From Calderihabitans maritimus (GTDB lineage Bacteria; Bacillota; KKC1; Calderihabitantales; Calderihabitantaceae), in contig NZ_BDGJ01000003.1 in NCBI RefSeq assembly GCF_002207765.1, positions 1 through 48,571 on the forward strand: a stretch of DNA of 48,571 nucleotides, given 5' to 3'. A program made the position numbers and the translations under genes. Under the pieces are notes generated by a model. That model ran no database searches and was not told where the DNA came from. It saw nothing but the letters and a program-made list of their open reading frames with translations. Each line of letters begins with the position of its first letter. Within the stretch, counting starts at the first letter, position 1. Of this stretch, positions 25,008-33,045 are shown piece by piece.

Positions 25008-26891
25008 TTAATTGATCGCGAACTCGAGGCCTAACTCTCTAAGCTTCTCAGGTCTCGGCAGGCCGGTCTGCTTATCCCAACCCATGGCTTCATAATACGC
25101 GTCAAGCATTGTATCCAGATTTTCTACCTTAGCTCCAGCAGAAGGCCCATTGGGAATAGCCTGACTAAACCGCCTGGGCAGTTTATCATCCTTGCGAGTA
25201 AAGCCTTCACGGGCGTTAAAACACCGTTTAAGATTCCAGGAACGCTCTGCTGCAGTCAACAGTTCTGCGGCTGTTACATCCCATCCAGTAAGGGCACTGA
25301 CAATCTCAGCGTAAAGCTGCGGCGTAATGCAACTACCCTCACCACCCCAGGAGTAGAAGATACACGCCCCCAGAATTTCGCTGATTTCACCCTGTAATGC
25401 CACATACCGGTAAACAACACCTTTTTGTGACGATTCATCCTGAATTTCTGCAGGCGGCCACGGCAAGCCAAATTCTTTCATACCACAGTCAAGTTGACCA
25501 AAATCCCATGTGCTAGCCCAGTTGGGATGCATATGACAAGCTCCCCTTGGAGAAACAGCATACTGAAGAGCCAGCACCTTGGATTCAGAACGCGGCTCGT
25601 GAGCTGGTAATTCCAGGCCCTTCACATGGACAGCTGCCTCTTCAGCCGCAGGACCTAGTTGTTCAGCCATACGTTTTACACCCTGGGCAAGCAATGCCCC
25701 AATTCCTTTCTGGTGAGCGATTTTTTCCACCAATTTTACCATTACTTCTGCATCGCCCCACCGCAGAGGCATTCCTTCCGTTTCCTTATCAGTTAGTAAA
25801 CCCTTTTCATAACACTCCATAGCAAAAGCAATGCTCATCCCCGTGCTGATTGTATCCAAGCCATAAACATTGCACAGATAATTGCCTTTAATAATAGCTT
25901 CCAAGTCATCAACTCCACAAATAGCCCCTAACATATCTACAGTTTCGTATTCTGGACCCTCCATGGGCGGCGTGACAAACTTTCCGGTAGGCACTGAAGT
26001 ATAGCGCCCACAGGCAAAGCTACATCCATAACAAGCCCGCCGTTTAATTTGGTACTTCCTGTTAAGAGTCTCACCAGAAATTTGGTCAGCCTTTTCAAAA
26101 TAGGCTGTTTGGAAGTTCTTAGTTGGGAGTATACCCAGGCTATTGTTCACCGATACCAGCCCAACCGTACCCAGAGCGGGAATGCTGCCGAAGGGGTAAT
26201 TATTCAACCATTGCTCCGCTTTCTCAATAGCCTCCGCAAATTTCTTCGCCTGTGCTACTTTAATACCGCCATGTCCGTTTACCACAATTGCTTTCAAGTT
26301 TTTGCTTCCGAATACCGCTCCAATACCGCCACGGCCGGCAGCCCGTCCTCTGTCGTTAATTAGAGCAGCATATAAAACCCCGTTCTCACCCGCCTGACCT
26401 ATAGCAGCCACGGAGATTTCAGGATCATCAAGTTCTCGAATTAAAGTATCTGTAGTTTCTTCGACATTCAACCCCCATAAGTGTTTAGCAGGTTTAATTT
26501 CCACTTGCCCGTCGTGGATATACACATAGACAGGATCTGCCGCCTTACCCTCAATAACCACAAAATCAAATCCTGCGTACTTAAGCTTGGGACCAAAAGC
26601 ACCCCCTGACCGAGCCTGATTCCAGGTACCGGTTAAAGGCGACCTAAAACACACCTCGTAACTTCCTCCGCTAGGACAAAGGGTACCAGTTACAACACCA
26701 GTAGCCAGTACCACTTTAGCCTCTGGGGCTAGGGGGTCAACCCCGCCCGGCATTTCCTGATAAAGGAGCTTGGCGGCGTAACCTGTACAACCCATGTACT
26801 TACGCAATTCACTTTTGTCCAGTTCTTCTACCTTGGTTTCACCACTGGTTAGATTAATCCGCAACAGTTTACCGGCAAACCCGTACCACAT
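25008..26891 (-). CDS. Aldehyde:ferredoxin oxidoreductase (AOR-1)
   Basis: 627 aa. Tungsten- (or molybdenum-) bis-pterin enzyme that oxidises aldehydes to acids, or reduces acids with low-potential ferredoxin. The N-terminal domain (1-210) carries pterin contacts such as RSGGAFGPKLKYAGFD. The [4Fe-4S] ligands are C287, C290, C294 (CYGCSFAC) and C510 in ILGACIFYSWG. Domain order and length match characterised AORs. It follows a four-cluster ferredoxin gene by 17 nt and precedes moaD-1. An IclR-type palindrome lies upstream of the ferredoxin. The substrate is unknown. Confidence 0.93.
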   Translation of the reverse strand: MWYGFAGKLLRINLTSGETKVEELDKSELRKYMGCTGYAAKLLYQEMPGGVDPLAPEAKVVLATGVVTGTLCPSGGSYEVCFRSPLTGTWNQARSGGAFGPKLKYAGFDFVVIEGKAADPVYVYIHDGQVEIKPAKHLWGLNVEETTDTLIRELDDPEISVAAIGQAGENGVLYAALINDRGRAAGRGGIGAVFGSKNLKAIVVNGHGGIKVAQAKKFAEAIEKAEQWLNNYPFGSIPALGTVGLVSVNNSLGILPTKNFQTAYFEKADQISGETLNRKYQIKRRACYGCSFACGRYTSVPTGKFVTPPMEGPEYETVDMLGAICGVDDLEAIIKGNYLCNVYGLDTISTGMSIAFAMECYEKGLLTDKETEGMPLRWGDAEVMVKLVEKIAHQKGIGALLAQGVKRMAEQLGPAAEEAAVHVKGLELPAHEPRSESKVLALQYAVSPRGACHMHPNWASTWDFGQLDCGMKEFGLPWPPAEIQDESSQKGVVYRYVALQGEISEILGACIFYSWGGEGSCITPQLYAEIVSALTGWDVTAAELLTAAERSWNLKRCFNAREGFTRKDDKLPRRFSQAIPNGPSAGAKVENLDTMLDAYYEAMGWDKQTGLPRPEKLRELGLEFAIN

Positions 26892-26908
26892 TAGTTAGCC
26901 ACCTCCCA

Positions 26909-27373
26909 TTAACTTCTAATCTTACCTGCCTGGGCCATAGCCCAAAGCTCCCGGCGCTTGGCCGCAGCTTTGCGCACATCCTCATATCGAATAGCACCGT
27001 GCGGACAATGGTCTGCACATGCCGGCGAACCACTGCACAAGTCACACTTGGCCGCTATATCCATTTCTTCATCAATTCTGAGTACTCCGTAGGGACAAAC
27101 CTTTACGCAGGCACCGCAACCAGAGCAGAGATCGCTGTCCACCACGACTGCGTCAGTAGTTCGATCCCGTTTGAGCGCTCCAAGGGGACAAACGTCTATA
27201 CACAAACCACAATGTATACATATTACGGGCACATCCACCCCCGGCTCCCGCCGTATCACATAAACATTACTGCGGGAAGGATTTATTTCGCCATATTTTG
27301 TGAGCGAGCACCACATTTCACACCGGTGGCATCCAGTACATAGAGTTGGGTCTACTATCAACACCTTAGACAC
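26909..27373 (-). CDS. Four-cluster ferredoxin, AOR electron partner
   Basis: 154 aa, GTG start behind GGAGGTGA. Sixteen cysteines form four CxxCxxxC-type groups (CTGCHRCEMWC, CIHCGLCIDVCP, CSGCGACVKVCP, CDLCSGSPACADHCP). The HycB/NrfC-type architecture is common as the small subunit beside AORs and other oxidoreductases. It is the first gene of the AOR-1 operon and is probably the direct electron acceptor. Confidence 0.9.
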   Translation of the reverse strand: MSKVLIVDPTLCTGCHRCEMWCSLTKYGEINPSRSNVYVIRREPGVDVPVICIHCGLCIDVCPLGALKRDRTTDAVVVDSDLCSGCGACVKVCPYGVLRIDEEMDIAAKCDLCSGSPACADHCPHGAIRYEDVRKAAAKRRELWAMAQAGKIRS

Positions 27374-27409
27374 AAGCAGTCACCTCCAAAACCTAAACTT
27401 TTAGTTTTG

Positions 27410-27424
27410 TTCGGTATTATCGAA
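27410..27424 (-). promoter_or_regulatory. IclR-type palindrome upstream of the AOR-1 operon
   Basis: TTCGGTATTATCGAA, one mismatch from the perfect TTCGATATTATCGAA at 39614. It lies about 37 nt upstream of the ferredoxin start, behind a weak TTATAG -10-like box. This links the AOR-1 operon to the regulator at 39.8-40.6 kb. Confidence 0.7.
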
Positions 27425-27521
27425 TGATGTTCATTTTTCCTATAAGTTTATTCGACTTCTTTTTTAAAAATCCTCTTTGTTTTGAAAAAATTTAAAAAAC
27501 GAGAGATAAATTATCCTCCCC

Positions 27522-27566
27522 GATAGCGGACAAACCCGGGGTTTTACCCCGGGTTTGTCCGCTATC
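27522..27566. repeat. Perfect 20-bp inverted repeat
   Basis: GATAGCGGACAAACCCGGGG, five-nt loop TTTTA, then its exact complement. There is no T-run on either side, so it is not an ordinary terminator. It lies between the ferredoxin leader and the stop of larC. It could be an RNA-processing or transcript-end stem, or the end of a small element. No gene occupies 27567-27658. Confidence 0.85.
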
Positions 27567-27658
27567 TGACCCTTACTGCCACCAGGCTGTAAGGGGTTTA
27601 CCGGAAATCCGCCAGTATGTCACCAACCGACCAGGCATCACGCTCTTTTGTTCCATTT

Positions 27659-28873
27659 TCATTTCTTCTTAAGCAGTGCATACGCCTTATTCTTAACCAA
27701 GTCGTAAACAACCTTTATGGGAATACCTTGTTGCAAAGCAATTTGCCTGCATTCTTCATATTCAGGAGCTACGTTCAACGTGCCACCCGGGGCCCGGGCC
27801 ACCTTAACCCTAACCGGACCCCATTCCGTTTCTACTTCAACAAAATCATAAGGAAGATTTTTCTTGATAACTTCATATCGCCTGACTCCAATAGTGGTGG
27901 TCTCCTCCAAAAGTACCTGCACAAGCTCCTGGTACTTGCTATACGGTGAAAGAACGCTTATCATCACCCCGGGACGGTTTTTCTTCATCTGCACTCTGGT
28001 AAGAAATACATCCAGTGCTCCCTTTTCGAACAGCCGATCCATTATGTGGTCATAGAATTCCGGGTTCATGTCGTCCAGGTTGGCCTCCAGCATGAGGGCC
28101 ACTTCTTGATGACCCTTTCTACCGTCCAAATGACTGGTTCTTGATTCGTCCTCGCCGGCCGGCTGGCCTATGAAAAGGCGCAACAGATTGGGAATTTCTA
28201 AATCTCTTTCCCCTGCCCCGTATCCTATTTCTTCGATACGCATCGGCGGAAGGGGCCCAAATCCTTGCGCCAAGGCGGTGATTATAGCCGCACCCGTAGG
28301 GGTCACCAATTCCTGGTTAATGCCCCGGGAGTATACAGGCACATGGCGGGTAAGTTCCACGGTAGCGGGAGCGGGAACAGGGATGGTCCCGTGCATGGAG
28401 CTGGTAAATCCTGTTCCCACATGAAGCGGGGAAGCCAAGATTTTTTCTACCCCCATGGTCTCCAGGCCGATGACTGCGCCCACTACATCGATTATCGCAT
28501 CCACCGCACCTACTTCATGAAAGTGTACCTCTTCTACTGTGGTCCGGTGGACCCGGGCTTCTGCTTCTGCCAATCGGCGAAAAATTTTGAGGCTTGTTTC
28601 TTTGACGTAATCTGATAGCCTGCTCTGCCCTATTATCTCTTCTATGTCCCGGAGAGTGCGGTGGCAAGAATTTTTGTCTTCTAAAATTACGTCCACTTTG
28701 GTAGCGCTTATACCGTGTTTCTTAATTTTCCGGCAATTTAAGGTAAACTTTCCAATTTTCAACTCTTGCAATTTCTCTTCTAAATCTTTAGGCTGTAACC
28801 CGGCATCTATCAAGGCGCCCAGCGTCATGTCCCCACTTATGCCAGCAAAACAGTCAAAATAGGCTATTTTCAT
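27659..28873 (-). CDS. larC: Nickel-pincer cofactor nickel insertase LarC
   Basis: 404 aa. LarC inserts nickel into the thiolated pyridinium intermediate to finish the nickel-pincer nucleotide, by family. It opens MKIAYFDCFAGISGDMTLGALIDAGL, cited in part (FAGISGDMTLGAL is the signature), with VHFHEVGAVDAIIDVVGA and MLEANLDDMNPE later. In Lactobacillus plantarum the gene is split and needs frameshifting; here one uninterrupted frame covers both parts. It overlaps larB by 4 nt. Confidence 0.92.
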   Translation of the reverse strand: MKIAYFDCFAGISGDMTLGALIDAGLQPKDLEEKLQELKIGKFTLNCRKIKKHGISATKVDVILEDKNSCHRTLRDIEEIIGQSRLSDYVKETSLKIFRRLAEAEARVHRTTVEEVHFHEVGAVDAIIDVVGAVIGLETMGVEKILASPLHVGTGFTSSMHGTIPVPAPATVELTRHVPVYSRGINQELVTPTGAAIITALAQGFGPLPPMRIEEIGYGAGERDLEIPNLLRLFIGQPAGEDESRTSHLDGRKGHQEVALMLEANLDDMNPEFYDHIMDRLFEKGALDVFLTRVQMKKNRPGVMISVLSPYSKYQELVQVLLEETTTIGVRRYEVIKKNLPYDFVEVETEWGPVRVKVARAPGGTLNVAPEYEECRQIALQQGIPIKVVYDLVKNKAYALLKKK

Positions 28874-29631
28874 TCTTCTTTCTCCCCTATCCTGTTGATC
28901 AGGGCCGCCGTGTAGCCGGCACCGAATCCGTTATCAATATTTACTACAGCTACCCCGGAGGCACAGCTGTTAAGCATAGTCAGCAGGGCAGCCAGCCCTT
29001 TGAAACTTGCCCCGTAACCGACACTGGTGGGTACAGCTATAACGGGTTTGTCCACCAAGCCGCCCACCACGCTGGCCAACGCCCCCTCCATCCCTGCTAC
29101 CACCACAATTACTCTGGCCGCAAATAGTTGTTTGTGATTTAATAAAAGGCGGTGAATGCCGGCAACCCCTACGTCATAGAGGCGTTCAACCCGGCTCCCC
29201 ATTGCTTCCGCGGTCAGTGCTGCTTCTTCCGCTACCGGTAGGTCGGAAGTGCCGGCGCTCATGACCAGTACGTTGCCGACTCGCTTTTGTTTGCCTTTTT
29301 GAATAACCATCATGCGGGCCAATTCATGATATTCTGCCTGGGGTATCTTCGCCAGTACCTTTTCGGCTACCTGAGGAATCATTCTGGTGGCCAGAATGTT
29401 GCTGTCGGTCCGCTGGTTCAATTGTTCTATGATGGTTATTATCTGCTCTACGGTTTTCCCTTCACAGTAAACTACTTCCGGAAAACCCTGCCGGATCGCC
29501 CGGTGGTGGTCTATCTTGGCAAATCCCAAATCCTGATAGGGCATCACTCTGATTTTTTCACAGGCCTGCTCTACGGAAATTTTCCCCTCCCGAACCTGCT
29601 GAAGCAGTGTTTTTAGCTGTTCGCCGTCCAC
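28870..29631 (-). CDS. larB: Pyridinium biscarboxylic acid synthase LarB
   Basis: 253 aa. LarB carboxylates and hydrolyses nicotinic acid adenine dinucleotide to pyridinium-3,5-biscarboxylic acid mononucleotide, the first step of the pincer pathway, by family. It has a PurE/AIR-carboxylase-like domain with MSAGTSDLPVAEEA, VYDVGVAGIHRLL-type sequence (LYDVGVAGIHRLL) and VVAGMEGALASVVGGLV. It overlaps larC by 4 nt and larE by 19 nt. Confidence 0.93.
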   Translation of the reverse strand: MDGEQLKTLLQQVREGKISVEQACEKIRVMPYQDLGFAKIDHHRAIRQGFPEVVYCEGKTVEQIITIIEQLNQRTDSNILATRMIPQVAEKVLAKIPQAEYHELARMMVIQKGKQKRVGNVLVMSAGTSDLPVAEEAALTAEAMGSRVERLYDVGVAGIHRLLLNHKQLFAARVIVVVAGMEGALASVVGGLVDKPVIAVPTSVGYGASFKGLAALLTMLNSCASGVAVVNIDNGFGAGYTAALINRIGEKEE

Positions 29632-30449
29632 GCCTGCCTTTCCTCCTTCAACACTTCATTCATGCTACCCGTTCGGTATCCTTCCAGGTCCAGCGTCACG
29701 TAGTTATAACCCAGGCCTTTCAATTTGCTCACTATGTTAGGAGCTTCTTTCAATATCAGAGGAAATGCGTCAGGCTTTACTTCTATACGCGCTATCTGGC
29801 CGTGATGTCTTACCCGGAGTTGCTCCAAACCCAGCTGGCGTAAATAGTTTTCGGCTTCTCCCACCATTCTCAGTTTCTCCCTAGTTATTTTGTCCCCATA
29901 CGGAAAGCGGGAAGACAGGCACGCAAAAGAAGGTTTGTTCCAGGTTGGTAAATTCATAGCCCGAGAAAGCTCCCGGATCTCCTCCTTCGTCAGCCCCGCC
30001 TCACGCAATGGGCTGCGCACGCCTAGCTCCCGAATTGCTTTCATCCCCGGCCGATAGTCATGGATATCGTCTGCATTAGAACCGTCAATTATATAGGCAA
30101 GGCCTTGTTCTTCGGCAACCTGTTTTAACTTGGAGAAAAGTTCTTTCTTGCAATGGTAGCAGCGGTCAGGCGGATTGTCGGCAAATCCGGGCACTTCCAG
30201 CTCTTCCGAGCGAATTATCAGGTGCCGTACACCCAGGCTGCCGGCCAATCTTTTGGCTTCCTCCAGTTCATGCTGAGGATAAGTTTCCGAAGTAGCCGTG
30301 ACTGCCAAGGCTTTGTCACCCAGCACTTCATGGGCTACCTTCGTTAAAAAAGTGCTGTCCACGCCACCGGAAAAGGCTATAACAACGCCCCCCATCTCAG
30401 AAAGGATGTTTTTCAGTTTTTCCAGTTTATGCTCTGCCGTGTTATTCAT
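29613..30449 (-). CDS. larE: Sacrificial sulfur transferase LarE
   Basis: 278 aa. LarE adds sulfur to the activated pyridinium intermediate, by family. The PP-loop SGGVDST is at residues 27-33. The cysteine that L. plantarum LarE gives up lies in NKPSFACLSSRFPYG, here C177. No extra cluster-binding cysteines surround it, so the enzyme looks like the single-cysteine sacrificial type. C97 and C100 (CYHC) may bind metal. It is the first gene of larE-larB-larC, 118 nt after the M24 gene. Confidence 0.92.
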   Translation of the reverse strand: MNNTAEHKLEKLKNILSEMGGVVIAFSGGVDSTFLTKVAHEVLGDKALAVTATSETYPQHELEEAKRLAGSLGVRHLIIRSEELEVPGFADNPPDRCYHCKKELFSKLKQVAEEQGLAYIIDGSNADDIHDYRPGMKAIRELGVRSPLREAGLTKEEIRELSRAMNLPTWNKPSFACLSSRFPYGDKITREKLRMVGEAENYLRQLGLEQLRVRHHGQIARIEVKPDAFPLILKEAPNIVSKLKGLGYNYVTLDLEGYRTGSMNEVLKEERQAWTANS

Positions 30450-30567
30450 TCTCCTCCTCCTCGTACCCCAATACTTTATACTTTAAGGCTTATAAGACAG
30501 CGGTGCCTTGAAAAGCCTAGGCTAACAAAATTAAATACTTTTTTATAAAAAGCAGGGCTGTACTTCG

Positions 30568-31659
30568 TTAAATCCGGATCAATTCCCTGGGGTAATTAGT
30601 TAAGATTTCGGCACCATCATCTTTTACAAGAATCGTATCAGTTATCCGCGGTCCACCAATACCTTTTTTATATATAGTCGGTAATAACAGGTCTACTACC
30701 ATCTTCTTTTGAATTACTTCTTTCCTGCCTTTGCCAATGATAGGATAAAACTCTGACTGCCGAAGCCCTACTCCGTAGCCAATATAGGTCAAAAAGGCTT
30801 TTTCGAACCCTGCCTTGGCAATCACTTCTCGGGCAGCAGCATCTACCTGTTCGGACGTTACTCCGTCTCTCAATTTGCCTATAGCTGCTTCTTGGGCCTG
30901 AAGAAGAAGTTCATACGTTCTTTCCTGCTCTGGGGGAATATCGCCGAGGGCTACCGTGCGGCACATTTTGGAGCAGTATCCTTCGTATGTCGCACCTATG
31001 TGGACAACAACCACCTCTCCTTCCTGGATCACTTTGTTGCTGGAATGGGGGTGACTCATGAGGGTTTTTTCCCCCGAGACTATCTGTGGTCTGAAAGGTA
31101 AGCCACTGGACCCGGCCTTTAACATGGTATACTCTGCTTCGGCAAGAACTTCAAGCTCAGAAATCCCTGGACGTATTGTTTTGATAGCTGCTTCCATTCC
31201 GCTGCAAAGTATCTGGGAAGCTTTTCTGATCTTTTCAATTTCATCTTCGTCTTTAATTGACCGCACACGATAAAACAACTCGGTGGCGTTGATAAATTCT
31301 GCTGCAGGAAATCCCTTTCTAAGTCCCTCGTAAACACTAAACTCTACAAAATACTTTTCAAAACCAATCCGCGGCGCCTTATAGCCAGCCTTCTTCAAAC
31401 AGTCAACCGCTTTATCTACCAGGGTTTCCTGCGGGAAATAGTACGGTACTACCTCCATGCCCTTCTCCCGCACATGCGCTGCATCAAGCCAAAGTACGAT
31501 GGCTTGGGGTTCTCCTGCTTTCGGGATGAGCAACGCCATACATTCTATCTGGGTGGTACCTACGAAATATATCAAATTTTCCCGACCCACCACAAACAAA
31601 AGATCAAGATTTCGCTCTTCCATAAGATTTTGAATACGCCGCACTCGTTCTTGCCACAT
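30568..31659 (-). CDS. Creatinase-like M24 protein lacking metal ligands
   Basis: 363 aa, pita-bread M24 fold: N-terminal creatinase/prolidase domain (about 1-130) and catalytic domain (about 140-363). All five metal ligands of aminopeptidase P/prolidase are replaced: the two Asp by H220 (VVVVHIGATYEGY) and K231, the His by Y295 (IGYGVGLRQ), the two Glu by residues in LLLPTIY and T340 (GIGGPRITDT). Creatinase is a natural metal-free member that uses a His; H203 or H205 here (MSHPHSSN) is a candidate. So it is probably a C-N hydrolase or lyase, not a peptidase. It is the last gene of the aromatic-type operon. Confidence 0.75.
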   Translation of the reverse strand: MWQERVRRIQNLMEERNLDLLFVVGRENLIYFVGTTQIECMALLIPKAGEPQAIVLWLDAAHVREKGMEVVPYYFPQETLVDKAVDCLKKAGYKAPRIGFEKYFVEFSVYEGLRKGFPAAEFINATELFYRVRSIKDEDEIEKIRKASQILCSGMEAAIKTIRPGISELEVLAEAEYTMLKAGSSGLPFRPQIVSGEKTLMSHPHSSNKVIQEGEVVVVHIGATYEGYCSKMCRTVALGDIPPEQERTYELLLQAQEAAIGKLRDGVTSEQVDAAAREVIAKAGFEKAFLTYIGYGVGLRQSEFYPIIGKGRKEVIQKKMVVDLLLPTIYKKGIGGPRITDTILVKDDGAEILTNYPRELIRI

Positions 31660-31685
31660 AACACCCGCTCCTTACATTAATAAAC

Positions 31686-31712
31686 CCGGGCCGGGGCTTA
31701 AACCCCGCCCGG
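31686..31712. repeat. GC-rich hairpin between benE and the M24 gene
   Basis: CCGGGCCGGGG and CCCCGCCCGG pair around a CTTAAA loop with one bulge. There is no T-run. Intra-operon position suggests an RNA stability or processing element. Confidence 0.6.
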
Positions 31713-31723
31713 CTTAGAACGGA

Positions 31724-32974
31724 TTATTCGAAGTCCTGAGGTTCCACCAGTAAGGATGCGATAACGCCACCAACTAAAGCCCAGAAAGGAGCGCTGATCT
31801 TCAATAAGGTGATACCAGACATGGCGATTACCAGAGCGAAAAATGCCCCGACACGGAATTTCTTGGTAGCAAACGCCAGTTCAAAAGCGCTCAGGAGAAC
31901 TCCTATCATGGCAAGACCCGCAAGTAAACTTACCAGTTCTTTGGGTAAGGCCTTTACAAACGGTACCGCTATACTAGCAAATAGTCCAAAGGAGCCAAAC
32001 ACAATACCGTTAACAACAGTAGCAGCGTAACGTCCTTCCTTATCCGGGCCAGCTTCTTCCGAGCTGCAGATCGCGGTCATAGGCCCAGCAATGTTAGCGT
32101 TATGGCCGCCAAAAAAGGATGTAATAATTCCTCCTATACCGCTAATAATAGTCATAGCATTTATCGGAACTTTATAGCCTTGGGTCGTTAGAACACCGTA
32201 GGCCTGAGCGTTCTCAGCGCCTATGACCAGCACTGCCAGCGGAACGGCAATGGCAAGAAACGCTCCTAACGAAAAGGACGGTGTGAAAATTTGCGGAGGC
32301 ATCCAGGCAATGTTTATATCGGTAAACTTAAAACCACCTGCCCACACGGCTGCGATAATCCCAACGATCAAAGACCATAAGACTGGAGATATTTTTTTAG
32401 TTAATCTTTGCCCGAAGAAGTAAGCCGCCAGAGCTGCACCGCCGATTATGGGAGCCTTTTGGGTGGAAGTAACAATTCCCAATCCAAATTTAAACAATGC
32501 ACCAGCGACCATACCCATGACTATAGGCAATGGAATCCAGCGCATTACCTTTCCGATCAGGCCGGAAATACCCAAAATGAAAACTAAAATTCCCGCCAGT
32601 AAGTAGGCACCCACTACTTGGTTGAACGGAAATAAAGTTAAGGCTGAAACAAGCATCACTGCCCCTGGGATAGACCAGGCACCGGTAATCGGTTGTTTGT
32701 AATAGAGTCCCATTACAATACTGATGAGACCGCCAAAGAAATACACGGCAAACAGCCAAGATATGGTCTGAGCATCCGTTAATTTTCCGTTTTGAGCAGC
32801 GTTCATAATAATCAGCGCGGGACCTGTACATCCAAAAACAGCAGCTACGACACCTGCAGTAATAGTATTGTAATTTAATTTACTCCAGAAATCAAACAAT
32901 CCCTCTTTAAATCCCGGCCCTTTTTCCCAAACAGTCCTCTTTTTTGCCGTAACCGTCTCGGACGAAACTGACAT
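31724..32974 (-). CDS. benE: BenE-type benzoate/aromatic acid symporter
   Basis: 416 aa with about twelve hydrophobic segments. It matches BenE, the benzoate:proton symporter family: VVAAVFGCTGPALIIMNAAQ near residue 43, TGAWSIPGAVML near 93, and GGHNANIAGPMTAICSSEEAG near 290. It would import a benzoate-like anion or other aromatic acid. It lies inside the presumed catabolic operon, between the LarA-like and M24 genes. The substrate is not determined by sequence. Confidence 0.88.
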   Translation of the reverse strand: MSVSSETVTAKKRTVWEKGPGFKEGLFDFWSKLNYNTITAGVVAAVFGCTGPALIIMNAAQNGKLTDAQTISWLFAVYFFGGLISIVMGLYYKQPITGAWSIPGAVMLVSALTLFPFNQVVGAYLLAGILVFILGISGLIGKVMRWIPLPIVMGMVAGALFKFGLGIVTSTQKAPIIGGAALAAYFFGQRLTKKISPVLWSLIVGIIAAVWAGGFKFTDINIAWMPPQIFTPSFSLGAFLAIAVPLAVLVIGAENAQAYGVLTTQGYKVPINAMTIISGIGGIITSFFGGHNANIAGPMTAICSSEEAGPDKEGRYAATVVNGIVFGSFGLFASIAVPFVKALPKELVSLLAGLAMIGVLLSAFELAFATKKFRVGAFFALVIAMSGITLLKISAPFWALVGGVIASLLVEPQDFE

Positions 32975-33012
32975 GGTTAATTACATCCTCCCCACTAAAA
33001 AATTTGTGTACA

Positions 33013-33037
33013 CCCCTCCGGCCCGAGGCCGGAGGGG
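33013..33037. repeat. Perfect 11-bp hairpin between the LarA-like gene and benE
   Basis: CCCCTCCGGCC-CGA-GGCCGGAGGGG. It is followed by TTTTAGTTTT on the plus strand, where no gene ends, and by TGTACACAAATTTTTT on the minus strand. It could be a partial terminator or a transcript-processing stem in the operon. Confidence 0.7.
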
Positions 33038-33045
33038 TTTTAGTT

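Noticed and set aside
30568-31659. Xaa-Pro aminopeptidase annotation
   Set aside because: The metal ligands required for peptidase activity are all replaced.
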